DNA of 64,000 bases, taken from Veillonella sp. 3891 (GTDB lineage Bacteria; Bacillota; Negativicutes; Veillonellales; Veillonellaceae). The notes beneath the pieces are model-generated. The model saw only the letters and a program-made list of their open reading frames with translations, did not search any database and was not told the DNA's origin. Of this stretch, positions 54,445-64,000 are shown piece by piece. A program made the translations under genes and the position numbers. Each line of letters begins with the position of its first letter. Positions within the stretch are counted from its first letter, which is position 1. The stretch spans positions 1 through 64,000 of the forward strand of contig NZ_RQVE01000004.1 of NCBI RefSeq assembly GCF_003992315.1, written 5' to 3'.

Positions 54445-55194
54445 ATGCGACAACCGATTATTGCAGGGAACTGGAAAATGCATATGACGAATACGGAAGC
54501 CACAGTATACGTAGAACAATTGAAACCATTAGTGTCGGATACTAGCTGTGAAGTGGTGGTATGCCCTCCGTTTACAGCCATTAGCACTGTAGCTGATTTG
54601 GCGGAAGACACTAAGGTTCGTGTAGGAGCACAAAACGTGTTCCATGAAGAATCTGGTGCCTATACAGGGGAAGTATCTCCTTCGATGTTGACAGATTTAG
54701 GTGTGTCCTATGTAATTGTAGGGCATTCTGAACGACGTTCTATCTTTAAAGAAGTGGATCGCTGCGTGAACAAGCGTGTACGCATTGTCTTACAACATGG
54801 CATGAGCCCTATCCTTTGCGTAGGTGAAAGTTTAAACCAACGTGAAAGTGGAGAAACGGTGGCGTTCATTCATTCCCAATTAGAAATGGGATTGCATGGA
54901 GTGCCAGCGGAAGAAATGACAGAAGTAGTGATTGCCTACGAACCGATTTGGGCCATCGGCACAGGTCGTACAGCCACAGCGGAACAAGCTGGGGAAGTAT
55001 GCCAAAGTATTCGTGAGAAAATCGCTGCTATGTATACGCCTGAAATTGCAGAACAAGTGCGCATTCTGTACGGTGGCAGTGTAAAGCCGGAGAATGCAAA
55101 AGATATTTTAGCTCAAGTCCATGTAGATGGTGCGTTAGTGGGCGGTGCTTCTTTGGAAGCAGAGACTTTCACAGGCATTATTAAAGCTTGTTAA
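54445..55194 (+). CDS. tpiA: Triosephosphate isomerase
   Basis: This 249-residue TIM barrel interconverts dihydroxyacetone phosphate and glyceraldehyde-3-phosphate. Catalytic lysine and histidine regions (AGNWKMHMT, VGHSERR) and the glutamate motif YEPIWAIGTG are present. GGAGG precedes the ATG. Confidence 0.97.
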   Translation: MRQPIIAGNWKMHMTNTEATVYVEQLKPLVSDTSCEVVVCPPFTAISTVADLAEDTKVRVGAQNVFHEESGAYTGEVSPSMLTDLGVSYVIVGHSERRSIFKEVDRCVNKRVRIVLQHGMSPILCVGESLNQRESGETVAFIHSQLEMGLHGVPAEEMTEVVIAYEPIWAIGTGRTATAEQAGEVCQSIREKIAAMYTPEIAEQVRILYGGSVKPENAKDILAQVHVDGALVGGASLEAETFTGIIKAC

Positions 55195-55213
55195 TATAGG
55201 TTTGAGGTAGAGT

Positions 55214-56740
55214 ATGGCAAAATTAAAAGGACCAGTGATGCTAACTATCCTTGATGGATTCGGCATCGGGGACGGTCAAGACCCAACAAATGCGGTGGTG
55301 CAAGCGAACCCCCGAACATTTTTAGATCTGTGGGACACGTGTCCTCATACCTTACTAGAAGCATCTGGTATGGCGGTGGGTTTGCCGGATGGACAAATGG
55401 GAAACTCTGAAGTAGGCCATTTGAACATCGGTGCAGGGCGTATTGTGTACCAAGAATTGACGCGCATTACAAAAGAAGCACAAGAAGGGACCTTATTCAC
55501 TCGCCCTACCTTGGTGAAAGCCTATGAAGAAGGGGCTAAACAAGCTTTGCATCTAGTAGGCTTGTTATCGGATGGGGGTGTCCACTCTCATATTGATCAC
55601 TTGAAAGAACTGATTCGTGGTGCCAAAGCAGCAGGTGTAACGAAGGTATACATTCATGCCTTCTTAGATGGTCGTGATGTACCTCCACAAAGTGCGTTGG
55701 CCTATATTGATGATATAGCTCACTACTGTAACGAGTTGGGTTTAGGATCGATTGCGACGATAGGTGGCCGTTATTATGGCATGGACCGTGATCAACGATG
55801 GGAACGAGTACAATTGGCATACAATGCCATGGTCTGTGGTAGTGGTACAGAAGTAGGTTGTGCCCATGAAGCGGTAAAACGTAGCTATGTAGAGGAAACG
55901 ACAGATGAATTTGTCATTCCATCAGTGGTAGAAGGGTACGAAGGTATGCAAGATGGCGATGCGATCTTATTCTTTAACTTCCGTCCTGACCGAGCTCGCC
56001 AATTGGTGCGTGCTGTGGTGGATCCGAAGTTCACTGGATTTGAACGGAAACGAGTATTGCAAGGTTCCTATGTGGCGAGCATGACTCGATACGAAGCAGA
56101 CTTGCCAGTACCTGTGGTGTATGATAAAGAATTATTAACAGATACCTTAGGAGAAGTATTATCCAAGGGTGGCTATCGTCAATTGCGTATTGCAGAAACA
56201 GAGAAATATGCTCATGTCACGTATTTCTTCAATGGTGGTAAGGAAGATGTATTCCCTGGGGAAGATCGAATTTTAGTGCCCTCTCCGAAGGTAGCTACCT
56301 ATGATTTGCAACCGGAGATGAGTGCTCCAGAGGTAACGGAAAAGGTTGTATCCGCCATTCGCAGTGGCGATTATGATATGATTATCTTGAATTATGCTAA
56401 CCCAGATATGGTAGGTCATACGGGTGATTTTGAAGCTGCAAAACGAGCGATTTTAGCCGTAGATGTGGGGCTTTCAGAAATCGTAAAAGCTATTCAAGAG
56501 ATGAAAGGACAATTGTTAATTACAGCAGACCATGGAAATTCTGAGGTCATGGTGGACCATACCACAGAAATTCCGCACACGGCGCATACGACGAATCTGG
56601 TACCACTCATTTTAGTGGGAGCTCCAGAGGGTGTAACCTTGCGACCAGGTCGGCTATGTGATTTAGCACCAACTATGTTAGCTTTAGGCGGTATTGAACA
56701 GCCTGAAGCTATGAGTGGTGAAAGTTTGTTAGTACAATAA
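55214..56740 (+). CDS. gpmI: Phosphoglycerate mutase, cofactor-independent
   Basis: This 508-residue manganese-dependent mutase moves phosphate between positions 2 and 3 of phosphoglycerate. The alkaline-phosphatase-like metal site DGFGIGD, the nucleophile serine in GNSEVGHLNIG and the late TADHGNSEVM motif are intact. The ribosome binding site TGAGGTAG is moderate. It is followed 12 bp later by eno. Confidence 0.97.
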   Translation: MAKLKGPVMLTILDGFGIGDGQDPTNAVVQANPRTFLDLWDTCPHTLLEASGMAVGLPDGQMGNSEVGHLNIGAGRIVYQELTRITKEAQEGTLFTRPTLVKAYEEGAKQALHLVGLLSDGGVHSHIDHLKELIRGAKAAGVTKVYIHAFLDGRDVPPQSALAYIDDIAHYCNELGLGSIATIGGRYYGMDRDQRWERVQLAYNAMVCGSGTEVGCAHEAVKRSYVEETTDEFVIPSVVEGYEGMQDGDAILFFNFRPDRARQLVRAVVDPKFTGFERKRVLQGSYVASMTRYEADLPVPVVYDKELLTDTLGEVLSKGGYRQLRIAETEKYAHVTYFFNGGKEDVFPGEDRILVPSPKVATYDLQPEMSAPEVTEKVVSAIRSGDYDMIILNYANPDMVGHTGDFEAAKRAILAVDVGLSEIVKAIQEMKGQLLITADHGNSEVMVDHTTEIPHTAHTTNLVPLILVGAPEGVTLRPGRLCDLAPTMLALGGIEQPEAMSGESLLVQ

Positions 56741-58039
<1,299 letters not shown>

Positions 58040-58055
58040 GAATATGTGAAAATGT

Positions 58056-58081
58056 AAAAAGGACCCTGCGGGGTCCTTTTT
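58056..58081. terminator. Bidirectional terminator after eno
   Basis: AAAAAGGACCC and GGGTCCTTTTT pair around TGCG. It also serves the minus-strand toxin gene, which ends 11 bp away. Confidence 0.92.
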
Positions 58082-58091
58082 AATTAAAAAC

Positions 58092-58442
58092 CTATATGTA
58101 TTTCCCGTATACTGTAGGAAATTCTTGTAAGAACAAACTATAATTAGGCGCTTGGCGCTGGTTTAATACCGCAAGAATAGTAACAGTATGATATAATTCG
58201 TTGATACTATAATAAATATCATATTTTTCAAAAGAATAGATATGATATACGTTTTTAGTATATTTAGCTATCTCTAGAATACGATATCGATGTGGTAGAT
58301 ATGACAAACTTTTTATAGCTTCATAAATTTTATTTGAAATATGTTTAGCAGTTTCTACTGAGAAAGATTCAGCCATATAACAATAGATATTTAAAACATT
58401 GTATTCCGCAAATGATGAAAGTTGTACATCATAGGTTTCCAT
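58092..58442 (-). CDS. RelE/ParE-family toxin
   Basis: This 116-residue protein has the RelE/ParE layout: a helical N-terminal half (EYNVLNIYCYMAE, AKHISNKIYEAIKSLSYLP) and a beta-sheet C-terminal half (HRYRILEIAKYTKNVYHIYSFEKYDIYYSI, then VTILAVLNQRQ). R and Y/H residues near the C-terminus could be catalytic if it is an mRNA interferase. The start lies 2 bp after the antitoxin stop, as usual for such pairs. RelE- and ParE-type targets cannot be separated by sight. Confidence 0.82.
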   Translation of the reverse strand: METYDVQLSSFAEYNVLNIYCYMAESFSVETAKHISNKIYEAIKSLSYLPHRYRILEIAKYTKNVYHIYSFEKYDIYYSINELYHTVTILAVLNQRQAPNYSLFLQEFPTVYGKYI

Positions 58443-58444
58443 AA

Positions 58445-58735
58445 TTACTCTCCTAGTAAAGTAGTGAAAAATTCTTTAGCAGAACGTCCATGACCGTGGT
58501 TTGTTTCCTCAACACCACGAGATAAAATTTCTTCTAATTCGGAAGGGCTGAAGTCAGCTGTACTAAGAGGTGGTGTATTTAACTTTAAATCAAAAGGTAG
58601 GCCTTTATGTAATATAATTTGTCGGTAAAATAAATCAATAGCGACAGCGCGACTAAGGCCAAGGTCTTCTAAAATAGCTTCAGCATGTTGTTTCACATTT
58701 TCATTAATTCGAACATTAACACTAGCAGATTTCAT
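58445..58735 (-). CDS. RelB/DinJ-family antitoxin
   Basis: This 96-residue protein has a ribbon-helix-helix N-terminus (MKSASVNVRINENVKQHAE, then LGLSRAVAIDLFYRQI) typical of RelB/DinJ, and a flexible C-terminal half that would wrap the toxin. The start is ATG 58735 behind AAAGGAG on the minus strand; the longer frame to 58780 includes the promoter. It precedes the toxin and should autorepress the operon. Confidence 0.88.
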   Translation of the reverse strand: MKSASVNVRINENVKQHAEAILEDLGLSRAVAIDLFYRQIILHKGLPFDLKLNTPPLSTADFSPSELEEILSRGVEETNHGHGRSAKEFFTTLLGE

Positions 58736-58752
58736 GATAATCTCCTTTCTGT

Positions 58753-58800
58753 TTAATATATTAACTAAATTATAAGCCAATGTGTTGCAATATGCAATAT
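58753..58800 (-). promoter_or_regulatory. Promoter and operator of the toxin-antitoxin pair
   Basis: On the minus strand TTGCAT (58797-58792) and TATAAT (58774-58769) are 17 bp apart. A TTGCA-ATA-TGCAA dyad covers the -35, and a perfect 12-bp palindrome TTAATATATTAA lies at 58753-58764 near the start of transcription. Both suit ribbon-helix-helix binding. Confidence 0.65.
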
Positions 58801-58839
58801 AGAATTACAAAATAAATTAGTAACGGGGAGTTATTTTTA

Positions 58840-58848
58840 TGATATAAT
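58840..58848 (+). promoter_or_regulatory. Extended -10 promoter of putP
   Basis: TGATATAAT lies 73 bp before the GTG start, without a good -35. Confidence 0.55.
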
Positions 58849-58921
58849 AAAACAGATTAATGCTAAATGCATTCTATAGAATTATAAGTAAAGGCATGAG
58901 GATTAGGAAAGGAGGAGTAGG

Positions 58922-60403
58922 GTGTACAACAATTTTGAAGTGATTGGGGCATTTGCATTGTATTTAGGCCTCATGATGTACATCGGGGTATATTATTACC
59001 GCAAGTCTAATAGCTTAGACGACTATATTTTAGGAGGTCGCCAGCTAGGTCCGTGGATCACGTCCATGAGTGCAGAAGCGTCTGACATGAGTGGATGGAT
59101 GTTGATGGGTTTACCTGGATTTGCCTACTCAACAGGGATATCAGCGTTATGGATTGCCATTGGTTTGGCATTAGGGACTTGGCTGAACTGGGTGTTCGTA
59201 TCGAAACGATTACGCAATTATACAGAGGTAGCGAATAATAGTTTAACTATACCGGATTATTTGAAAAACCGTTTTCATGATACTTCAAGAATTGTACCGG
59301 TTGTATCTGCTATCTTCATCGTTATTTTCTTTTTAATTTACACATCTTCTGGATTCGTGGCAGGTGGTAAATTATTTAATACTATCTTCGGCTTAGATTA
59401 CATGACATCCCTCTTTATTACAGCAGGGGTAGTTATTTTCTACACCTTCTTAGGTGGTTTCCTAGCTGTAAGTTGGACAGACTGCATTCAAGGGATGATG
59501 ATGTTCTTTGCCATCTTGCTAGTACCTGTAACGGCAGCCATGTATTTAGGGGGTCCTGTAGAAACAGCAAACTTAATTGCTACGGAGTTCCCAGCAGGAT
59601 TGTCCATTTGGGGACCGGAACAAGATATGTTCACTTTAGTGGTAGGTATCATTTCTAGCTTAGGATGGGGTCTTGGTTACTTCGGTCAACCGCACATCTT
59701 AGTACGTTTTATGGCAATTTCCGATGCGAAAGAATTGAAAAAAGCAACAAACATTGCCATGATTTGGGTAGTTATCTCCTTGTTAGCTGCGGTGGCGGTA
59801 GGTCTTGTTGGTAAAGTATACTTAACAACACCTCTAGTGGATGCTGATGCAGAAACAGTATTCCTTGTGATGAGCGAGCATTTATTTAATCCGTTTGTGG
59901 CAGGCTTAATTTGGTCCGCTGTATTGGCAGCAATCATGAGTACTGCGTCTGCGCAATTATTGGTAACAGCCTCTTCAGTGTCACAAGACTTGTATCGCAA
60001 TGTGTTTGCTCGTGATGCAGGGGACCGTGAATTGGTTATGGTTAGCCGTGCAACGGTATTGATCGTATCTGCTATTGCCATCGTGATGGCGGTGAACCCA
60101 CAAAGCTATATCTTAACGATGGTTGCCTATGCATGGGCTGGATTCGGCGCTGCATTCGGTCCTGCTATCTTAATCTCTTTGATCTGGAAACGTATGACTC
60201 TGAAAGGTTGTATCGCAGGCATCTTAGTGGGTGGTATAACCGTTCTTGTATGGAAACAATTTGGTTGGTTCGGCTTGTATGAAATTGTACCAGGCTTCAT
60301 CTTGTCTACCATTGCTATCTTTGTAGTTAGTTTATTAGACCATGAGCCAAGCAAAGAAATCCAAGCGGAGTTCGATGCATCAGAACAAATGCATATTTTA
60401 TAA
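58922..60403 (+). CDS. putP: Sodium/proline symporter, SSS family
   Basis: This 493-residue membrane protein has about 12-13 hydrophobic helices and takes up proline with sodium. The PutP-like SLDDYILGGRQLGPW and AEASDMSGWMLMGLPG segments and the later AAIMSTASAQLLVTASSVSQD are conserved. The start is GTG 58922, 4 nt after AAAGGAGGAG. It is monocistronic. Proline is the likely substrate by family resemblance. Confidence 0.93.
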   Translation: MYNNFEVIGAFALYLGLMMYIGVYYYRKSNSLDDYILGGRQLGPWITSMSAEASDMSGWMLMGLPGFAYSTGISALWIAIGLALGTWLNWVFVSKRLRNYTEVANNSLTIPDYLKNRFHDTSRIVPVVSAIFIVIFFLIYTSSGFVAGGKLFNTIFGLDYMTSLFITAGVVIFYTFLGGFLAVSWTDCIQGMMMFFAILLVPVTAAMYLGGPVETANLIATEFPAGLSIWGPEQDMFTLVVGIISSLGWGLGYFGQPHILVRFMAISDAKELKKATNIAMIWVVISLLAAVAVGLVGKVYLTTPLVDADAETVFLVMSEHLFNPFVAGLIWSAVLAAIMSTASAQLLVTASSVSQDLYRNVFARDAGDRELVMVSRATVLIVSAIAIVMAVNPQSYILTMVAYAWAGFGAAFGPAILISLIWKRMTLKGCIAGILVGGITVLVWKQFGWFGLYEIVPGFILSTIAIFVVSLLDHEPSKEIQAEFDASEQMHIL

Positions 60404-60423
60404 TTACATACACATAGTAAACG

Positions 60424-60466
60424 AAATGTTGGGGCTACTCCGTTGAGAGTGGTGCCAACATTTTTT
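60424..60466 (+). terminator. Terminator of putP
   Basis: AAATGTTGG and CCAACATTT pair, with CTACTC/GAGTGG inside, followed by a T run. Confidence 0.85.
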
Positions 60467-60821
60467 GTAAACGTATTGGACTATGTATCAATACGTATTG
60501 TATAAAGAGCGTAATGGTATGGTAATAGTAATTTAGGTAGATAGGTTTACGCCGTAGGCCATTACATCAAGTGAAGAGTAAAATAGCGTCGTAACAGTAG
60601 TGTAAGTGAATGCGGTAATAGTATGTTTATTCTAACTATTTGATGGTGATGATGATACAATAAAGAAATATGTAAACGAAATATCTATGAATCGGAAGTG
60701 CTCCTATATAAGGTGAATAATTAGTATGGAAGGCATTTAGTAGAAGTGGACTATCATGACAAATGACTGAGGGAAATAAAGGATAGTTCTAGTTCAAACA
60801 GTTTATACTAACCCATAAAAA
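60467..60821. other. Intergenic stretch before recQ, no gene seen
   Basis: About 355 bp without a supported ORF, RNA gene or strong hairpin. Confidence 0.45.
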
Positions 60822-60830
60822 TGGTATAAT
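60802..60830 (+). promoter_or_regulatory. recQ promoter
   Basis: TTTATA (60802-60807) and TATAAT (60825-60830) are 17 bp apart, and TGG precedes the -10. Confidence 0.65.
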
Positions 60831-60878
60831 AAATAGATACGATTCGATGAATGTACTGTTAGAAAGGAGGAAAGACAT

Positions 60879-62702
60879 ATGGATGCTAGAGCCCTACGAG
60901 CATTGCAACATTTTTATGGATATTCCAGTTTTCGCCCCGCTCAAGAGGTACCTGTTACAGCTTTGTTAAAGAACCAAGATGTGCTAGGAATTATGCCTAC
61001 AGGGGCAGGTAAATCGATTTGCTTTCAGATTCCAGCTATGTTAAAGGCGGGCATTACTATTGTTTTTTCTCCGCTGATTTCCTTGATGCAAGATCAAGTG
61101 GATACTTTGAAAGAACAAGGTATGCCAGCAGCCTATATGAATAGTACCCTCAGTCGAGAGGAACAAAATAAAATTCTCTACTACCTAAGGGAAGGACGGA
61201 TTAAATTATTATACTTGGCTCCAGAAAAATTAGAATCCGAAGGGTTCTGTGAGTTTCTAAGAGGACTACCAATTAGCCAAGTGATTATTGATGAAGCCCA
61301 TTGTGTGTCACAATGGGGTCATGATTTTAGACCCTCTTTCACGGCTATAGGACCTTTTATTAAAAGTTTGCCACATAGGCCAGTGGTAGGGGCTTTTACA
61401 GCCAGTGCTACGGAAGAAGTAGAACGTGATATGAAACAGCTCTTAGGATTGGAGAATGCTCGTGTGCATATTACGGGATTTGATCGTCCTAATTTGGCCT
61501 TCTCTGTTATCCATGAAAGCAAGCGTATGGAATATGTACGGGATTATGTATTACACAATCCGAACGATGTGGGGATTGTCTATTGTGCCACTAGGGCGAA
61601 TGTAGAAAAAGTATACCGTGAGCTGTTGAGATACGGCGTGAAAGCAGGCTATTACCATGGTGGCTTATCTGATGAAGAGCGCAAGTACCAACAGAACCGA
61701 TATGCATTTGATGAAGTGCAGGTTATGATAGCCACCAATGCGTTTGGCATGGGTATTGATAAAAGTAATGTACGTTATGTGATTCATTACCAAATGCCAC
61801 GAAATATGGAAAGTTATTACCAAGAGGCAGGTCGTGCTGGACGGGATGGAGCTCCTGCAGATTGTATTTTGCTTTACAATGGGCAAGATGTGGCGGTGCA
61901 TCAATATATTTTGAGCCAAAGTGATTTGCCACCAGAACGACAACGAATTGAGCGGAATATGCTCCAAGCTATGATCGATTATTGTCATACACCTATGTGT
62001 TTGCGCAAGTTTATGTTGTCCTATTTTGGTGAACAAGTGCCATGGGATCAATGCCATCATTGTAGTACTTGTGATGAACCGCGAGTGGCTGTGGATGTGA
62101 CTGCCGATGCGACTGCCGTATTACAGACGATTTGGAATACAGAAGAACGATATGGTGTGACCATGATTGCGGATATCTTATGTGGGAATCGGACGGAGCG
62201 TATTGAGAAGTTTCGTTTACACCGTTTATCTGTATTTGGACAATTAAATCGCTGGGCAGATAAAGATGTAAAAGGCTTTATTAAGCGTTTAATGGCGATG
62301 GGCTATGTTACTTCTTCGGGAGGGCAATATCCGATTCTGTCCGTTACGGAACAGGGCCATGAAGTATTGGCTGGACGTGTAACGGTAAAAGATGTACCCA
62401 TAGAAGTCGGAGAGCATCGACCATTACAAAAGCGTGGAAAGTCTAGTGTAGCTGGCGTGGCGAAAGCTACAAAAGAAAACTCTTTATTTGAGGCCTTACG
62501 TGTGCATCGATTGGAACTTTCAAAAACAGAAGGGGTAAAACCATTCATGATTTTTTCAGATGCTACCTTATTGGATATGGTAGCAAAAGAACCATTGACC
62601 TTAGGAGATATGGCGAATGTAAAAGGCGTAGGAGATATGAAACTACGCAAATATGGCAATGAATTTTTGAAGATCATAGCCAAGTTTAAAGGTAATATAT
62701 AG
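60879..62702 (+). CDS. recQ: ATP-dependent DNA helicase RecQ
   Basis: This 607-residue 3'-5' helicase acts in recombination and fork repair. The helicase core has [15 protein letters not shown] (motif I), [15 protein letters not shown] (II and aromatic loop) and [10 protein letters not shown] (VI). The zinc-binding domain has C-CxxC-type cysteines (CHHCSTC). The winged-helix domain and a C-terminal HRDC-like domain ([29 protein letters not shown]) complete the usual RecQ. AAAGGAGGAAA precedes the ATG. It lies 102 bp before thyA. Confidence 0.96.
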   Translation: MDARALRALQHFYGYSSFRPAQEVPVTALLKNQDVLGIMPTGAGKSICFQIPAMLKAGITIVFSPLISLMQDQVDTLKEQGMPAAYMNSTLSREEQNKILYYLREGRIKLLYLAPEKLESEGFCEFLRGLPISQVIIDEAHCVSQWGHDFRPSFTAIGPFIKSLPHRPVVGAFTASATEEVERDMKQLLGLENARVHITGFDRPNLAFSVIHESKRMEYVRDYVLHNPNDVGIVYCATRANVEKVYRELLRYGVKAGYYHGGLSDEERKYQQNRYAFDEVQVMIATNAFGMGIDKSNVRYVIHYQMPRNMESYYQEAGRAGRDGAPADCILLYNGQDVAVHQYILSQSDLPPERQRIERNMLQAMIDYCHTPMCLRKFMLSYFGEQVPWDQCHHCSTCDEPRVAVDVTADATAVLQTIWNTEERYGVTMIADILCGNRTERIEKFRLHRLSVFGQLNRWADKDVKGFIKRLMAMGYVTSSGGQYPILSVTEQGHEVLAGRVTVKDVPIEVGEHRPLQKRGKSSVAGVAKATKENSLFEALRVHRLELSKTEGVKPFMIFSDATLLDMVAKEPLTLGDMANVKGVGDMKLRKYGNEFLKIIAKFKGNI

Positions 62703-62804
62703 CTATAGATACACATGTTGATAGATGTAAATATAGATATACATTTAGAGGCAGATAGTAATATAAATAGAGTTTAGAGTATTTCCACATACAAGGAGGC
62801 ATAG

Positions 62805-63596
62805 ATGAGTTTAGCAGATACGCAATATTTACAGATTATAGAGAATATATTAGACCATGGGTATTATGCCAACAATCGTACAGGCATTGCGACCTATAAA
62901 CTACCGCATCAAGTAATGCAGTTCAATTTAGCAGAAGAATTTCCAATTTTAACTACGAAATTTGTGGCTTTTAAAACGGCCATTAAAGAATTACTTTGGA
63001 TTTGGCAATTACAATCTAATGATGTGCGCCAATTACAGGCCATGAATGTGAAAGTTTGGGATGAATGGATGCGTGAAGATGGTACGATCGGTAAGGCCTA
63101 TGGGTACCAAATTGCCAAATATAAGCAGTTGGACAATTTATTGGATATGCTACAAAAGGATCCTCAAAGCCGTCGTATGATTGTGACCTTGTGGAATATT
63201 GAAGACTTGCCAGATATGGCCTTGCAACCATGTGCCTATGAAACATTATGGGATGTCACCGATGGTCGTTTAAATTGTATGCTTATCCAGCGCAGTGGGG
63301 ATATGGGATTAGGAGTGCCTTTTAATACAGCACAGTATGCAGCGTTGGTTCATATGATTGCCCAAGTATCTGGATTGCAGGCAGGACAATTTACTCATGT
63401 CATCAATAATGCTCATATTTATGAGAACCATGTAGAAGCTTTACGTACTCAATTAGAACGTAAACATGAAGCCTTAGAGGCCCCGGTGTTACGATTAAAC
63501 CCAGAGATCAAAAATTTCTATGATTTTACACCAGAAGATATCACCTTAGAAGGTTATGAGCATTTAGGGAAGCTATCTATGACAGTGGCTGTGTAA
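62805..63596 (+). CDS. thyA: Thymidylate synthase
   Basis: This 263-residue enzyme methylates dUMP to dTMP using methylenetetrahydrofolate. The catalytic cysteine is C143 in [12 protein letters not shown], and [20 protein letters not shown] and the NNAHIYENH motif are clear. The residue after the catalytic cysteine is alanine where many ThyA proteins have histidine (PCH). The rest of the site is intact, so activity is expected. AAGGAGG precedes the ATG. The dihydrofolate reductase gene follows 10 bp later, the usual partner since ThyA yields dihydrofolate. Confidence 0.95.
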   Translation: MSLADTQYLQIIENILDHGYYANNRTGIATYKLPHQVMQFNLAEEFPILTTKFVAFKTAIKELLWIWQLQSNDVRQLQAMNVKVWDEWMREDGTIGKAYGYQIAKYKQLDNLLDMLQKDPQSRRMIVTLWNIEDLPDMALQPCAYETLWDVTDGRLNCMLIQRSGDMGLGVPFNTAQYAALVHMIAQVSGLQAGQFTHVINNAHIYENHVEALRTQLERKHEALEAPVLRLNPEIKNFYDFTPEDITLEGYEHLGKLSMTVAV

Positions 63597-63606
63597 GGAG
63601 TTTTAT

Positions 63607-64000
63607 ATGTTAGCAATGATTGTAGCAGTGGCTGCGAATGGCGTTATAGGTAAGGACAATCAGCTGATTTGGCGCATTCCAGAAGATTTAGCATATTTTA
63701 AAAAACGCACTACTGGGCATGTTATCATAATGGGACGGAAGACATTAGAATCTTTACCATTTTTGTTGCCTAATCGTGAACATTGGGTCATTACGTCGCA
63801 ATTAGATTACACAGCACCCTATGAAGGTGTAAAAGTATTTCATAGTCCAGAGGATGCGGTTCAGGCGGCGAAGGACTTAGACTTGGTGTACTGCATCGGA
63901 GGCGCTCAAGTGTATGCTAGCTTAGCGCCCTATGCAGATCGTTTGTATGTGACGGAATTACACCGAGCTTTCACAGGGGATGTGATGTTTACGGAGCATA
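63607..64000 (+). CDS. folA: Dihydrofolate reductase, cut by the window end
   Basis: The first 131 codons of a dihydrofolate reductase are present, with no stop before the window ends. The N-terminus MLAMIVAVAANGVIGKDNQL, the substrate-binding region WRIPEDLAYFKKRT, the cofactor motif VIIMGRKTLESLP and CIGGAQVYASL are typical. It reduces the dihydrofolate made by ThyA. AAGGAG overlaps the thyA stop codon, so the two are coupled. About 30 residues should remain beyond the window. It is also called dfrA. Confidence 0.95.
   Translation, partial: MLAMIVAVAANGVIGKDNQLIWRIPEDLAYFKKRTTGHVIIMGRKTLESLPFLLPNREHWVITSQLDYTAPYEGVKVFHSPEDAVQAAKDLDLVYCIGGAQVYASLAPYADRLYVTELHRAFTGDVMFTEH

Noticed and set aside
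62805-63596. thyA as a damaged gene because histidine of PCH is alanine
   Set aside because: All other motifs and the length are intact, and PCA variants seem compatible with function.

Overview
The window looks like about 64 kb of chromosome from a low-GC anaerobe of the Negativicutes, most probably Veillonella or a close relative. This rests on gene content and composition, not on a database match. Supporting content includes a one-chain pyruvate:ferredoxin oxidoreductase, pyruvate carboxylase, a sirohydrochlorin cobaltochelatase with cobalamin genes, a cytochrome bd oxidase as the only respiratory enzyme seen, and a Firmicutes-type ctsR-mcsA-mcsB-clpC operon. No insertion sequence, prophage or CRISPR array was found.

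Layout. 1-680: the 3' end of a 5S rRNA gene, its terminator and three REP-like hairpin repeats. 681-5056: a ClC chloride/proton exchanger, a MogA/MoaB molybdopterin protein and a DUF47-Pit phosphate pair. 5084-11977: an Rrf2 regulator, cydA, cydB and a fused CydD-CydC exporter. 12091-15011: two unknown membrane proteins, a large inverted repeat and a LysR regulator facing the PFOR gene (15436-18984). 19265-21426: two unknown adjacent genes with glycine-rich membrane segments. 21540-22892: the infC-rpmI-rplT operon with an attenuating leader and an ATT start codon. 23179-27055: a MOP-family flippase, class II aldolase, unusual palindromic and direct repeats and an RluA pseudouridine synthase. 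27292-38371: pyruvate carboxylase, an aminotransferase, an Mrp ATPase, an M18 aminopeptidase, a small membrane protein and an M16C protease. 38508-41796 (minus strand): a probable metal-homeostasis operon of a CobW GTPase, a CobW-like/permease fusion and a TIGR03943 protein, divergent from ferritin (42074). 42894-47569: CtsR-controlled protein quality control. 47806-50892: cbiK, cbiL and cbiA. 51009-51092: tRNA-Leu(CAA). 51389-51941: nested short ORFs and an unknown protein. 52187-58039: gapA-pgk-tpiA-gpmI-eno. 58092-58735: a RelB/RelE-type toxin-antitoxin pair. 58922-64000: a sodium/proline symporter, recQ, thyA and a dihydrofolate reductase cut by the window end.

Together, PFOR, pyruvate carboxylase, aldolase and the five lower-glycolysis enzymes form the core of carbon flow around pyruvate, usable in the gluconeogenic direction in a lactate or organic-acid fermenter. 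Cytochrome bd, its exporter, the cysteine-bearing Rrf2 regulator and ferritin suggest oxygen and iron stress handling.

The parts most worth following up are the two-gene module at 19265-21426, the G3E-domain/permease fusion at 39263-40750, the fused CydDC, the 8-bp-spaced CtsR-like repeats, the 130-nt G-free tract after ferritin, the 42-bp perfect palindrome and 60-bp direct repeat near 26.0 kb, and the nested short ORFs at 51.4 kb. All functions are inferred from sequence read by eye; no searches were run.
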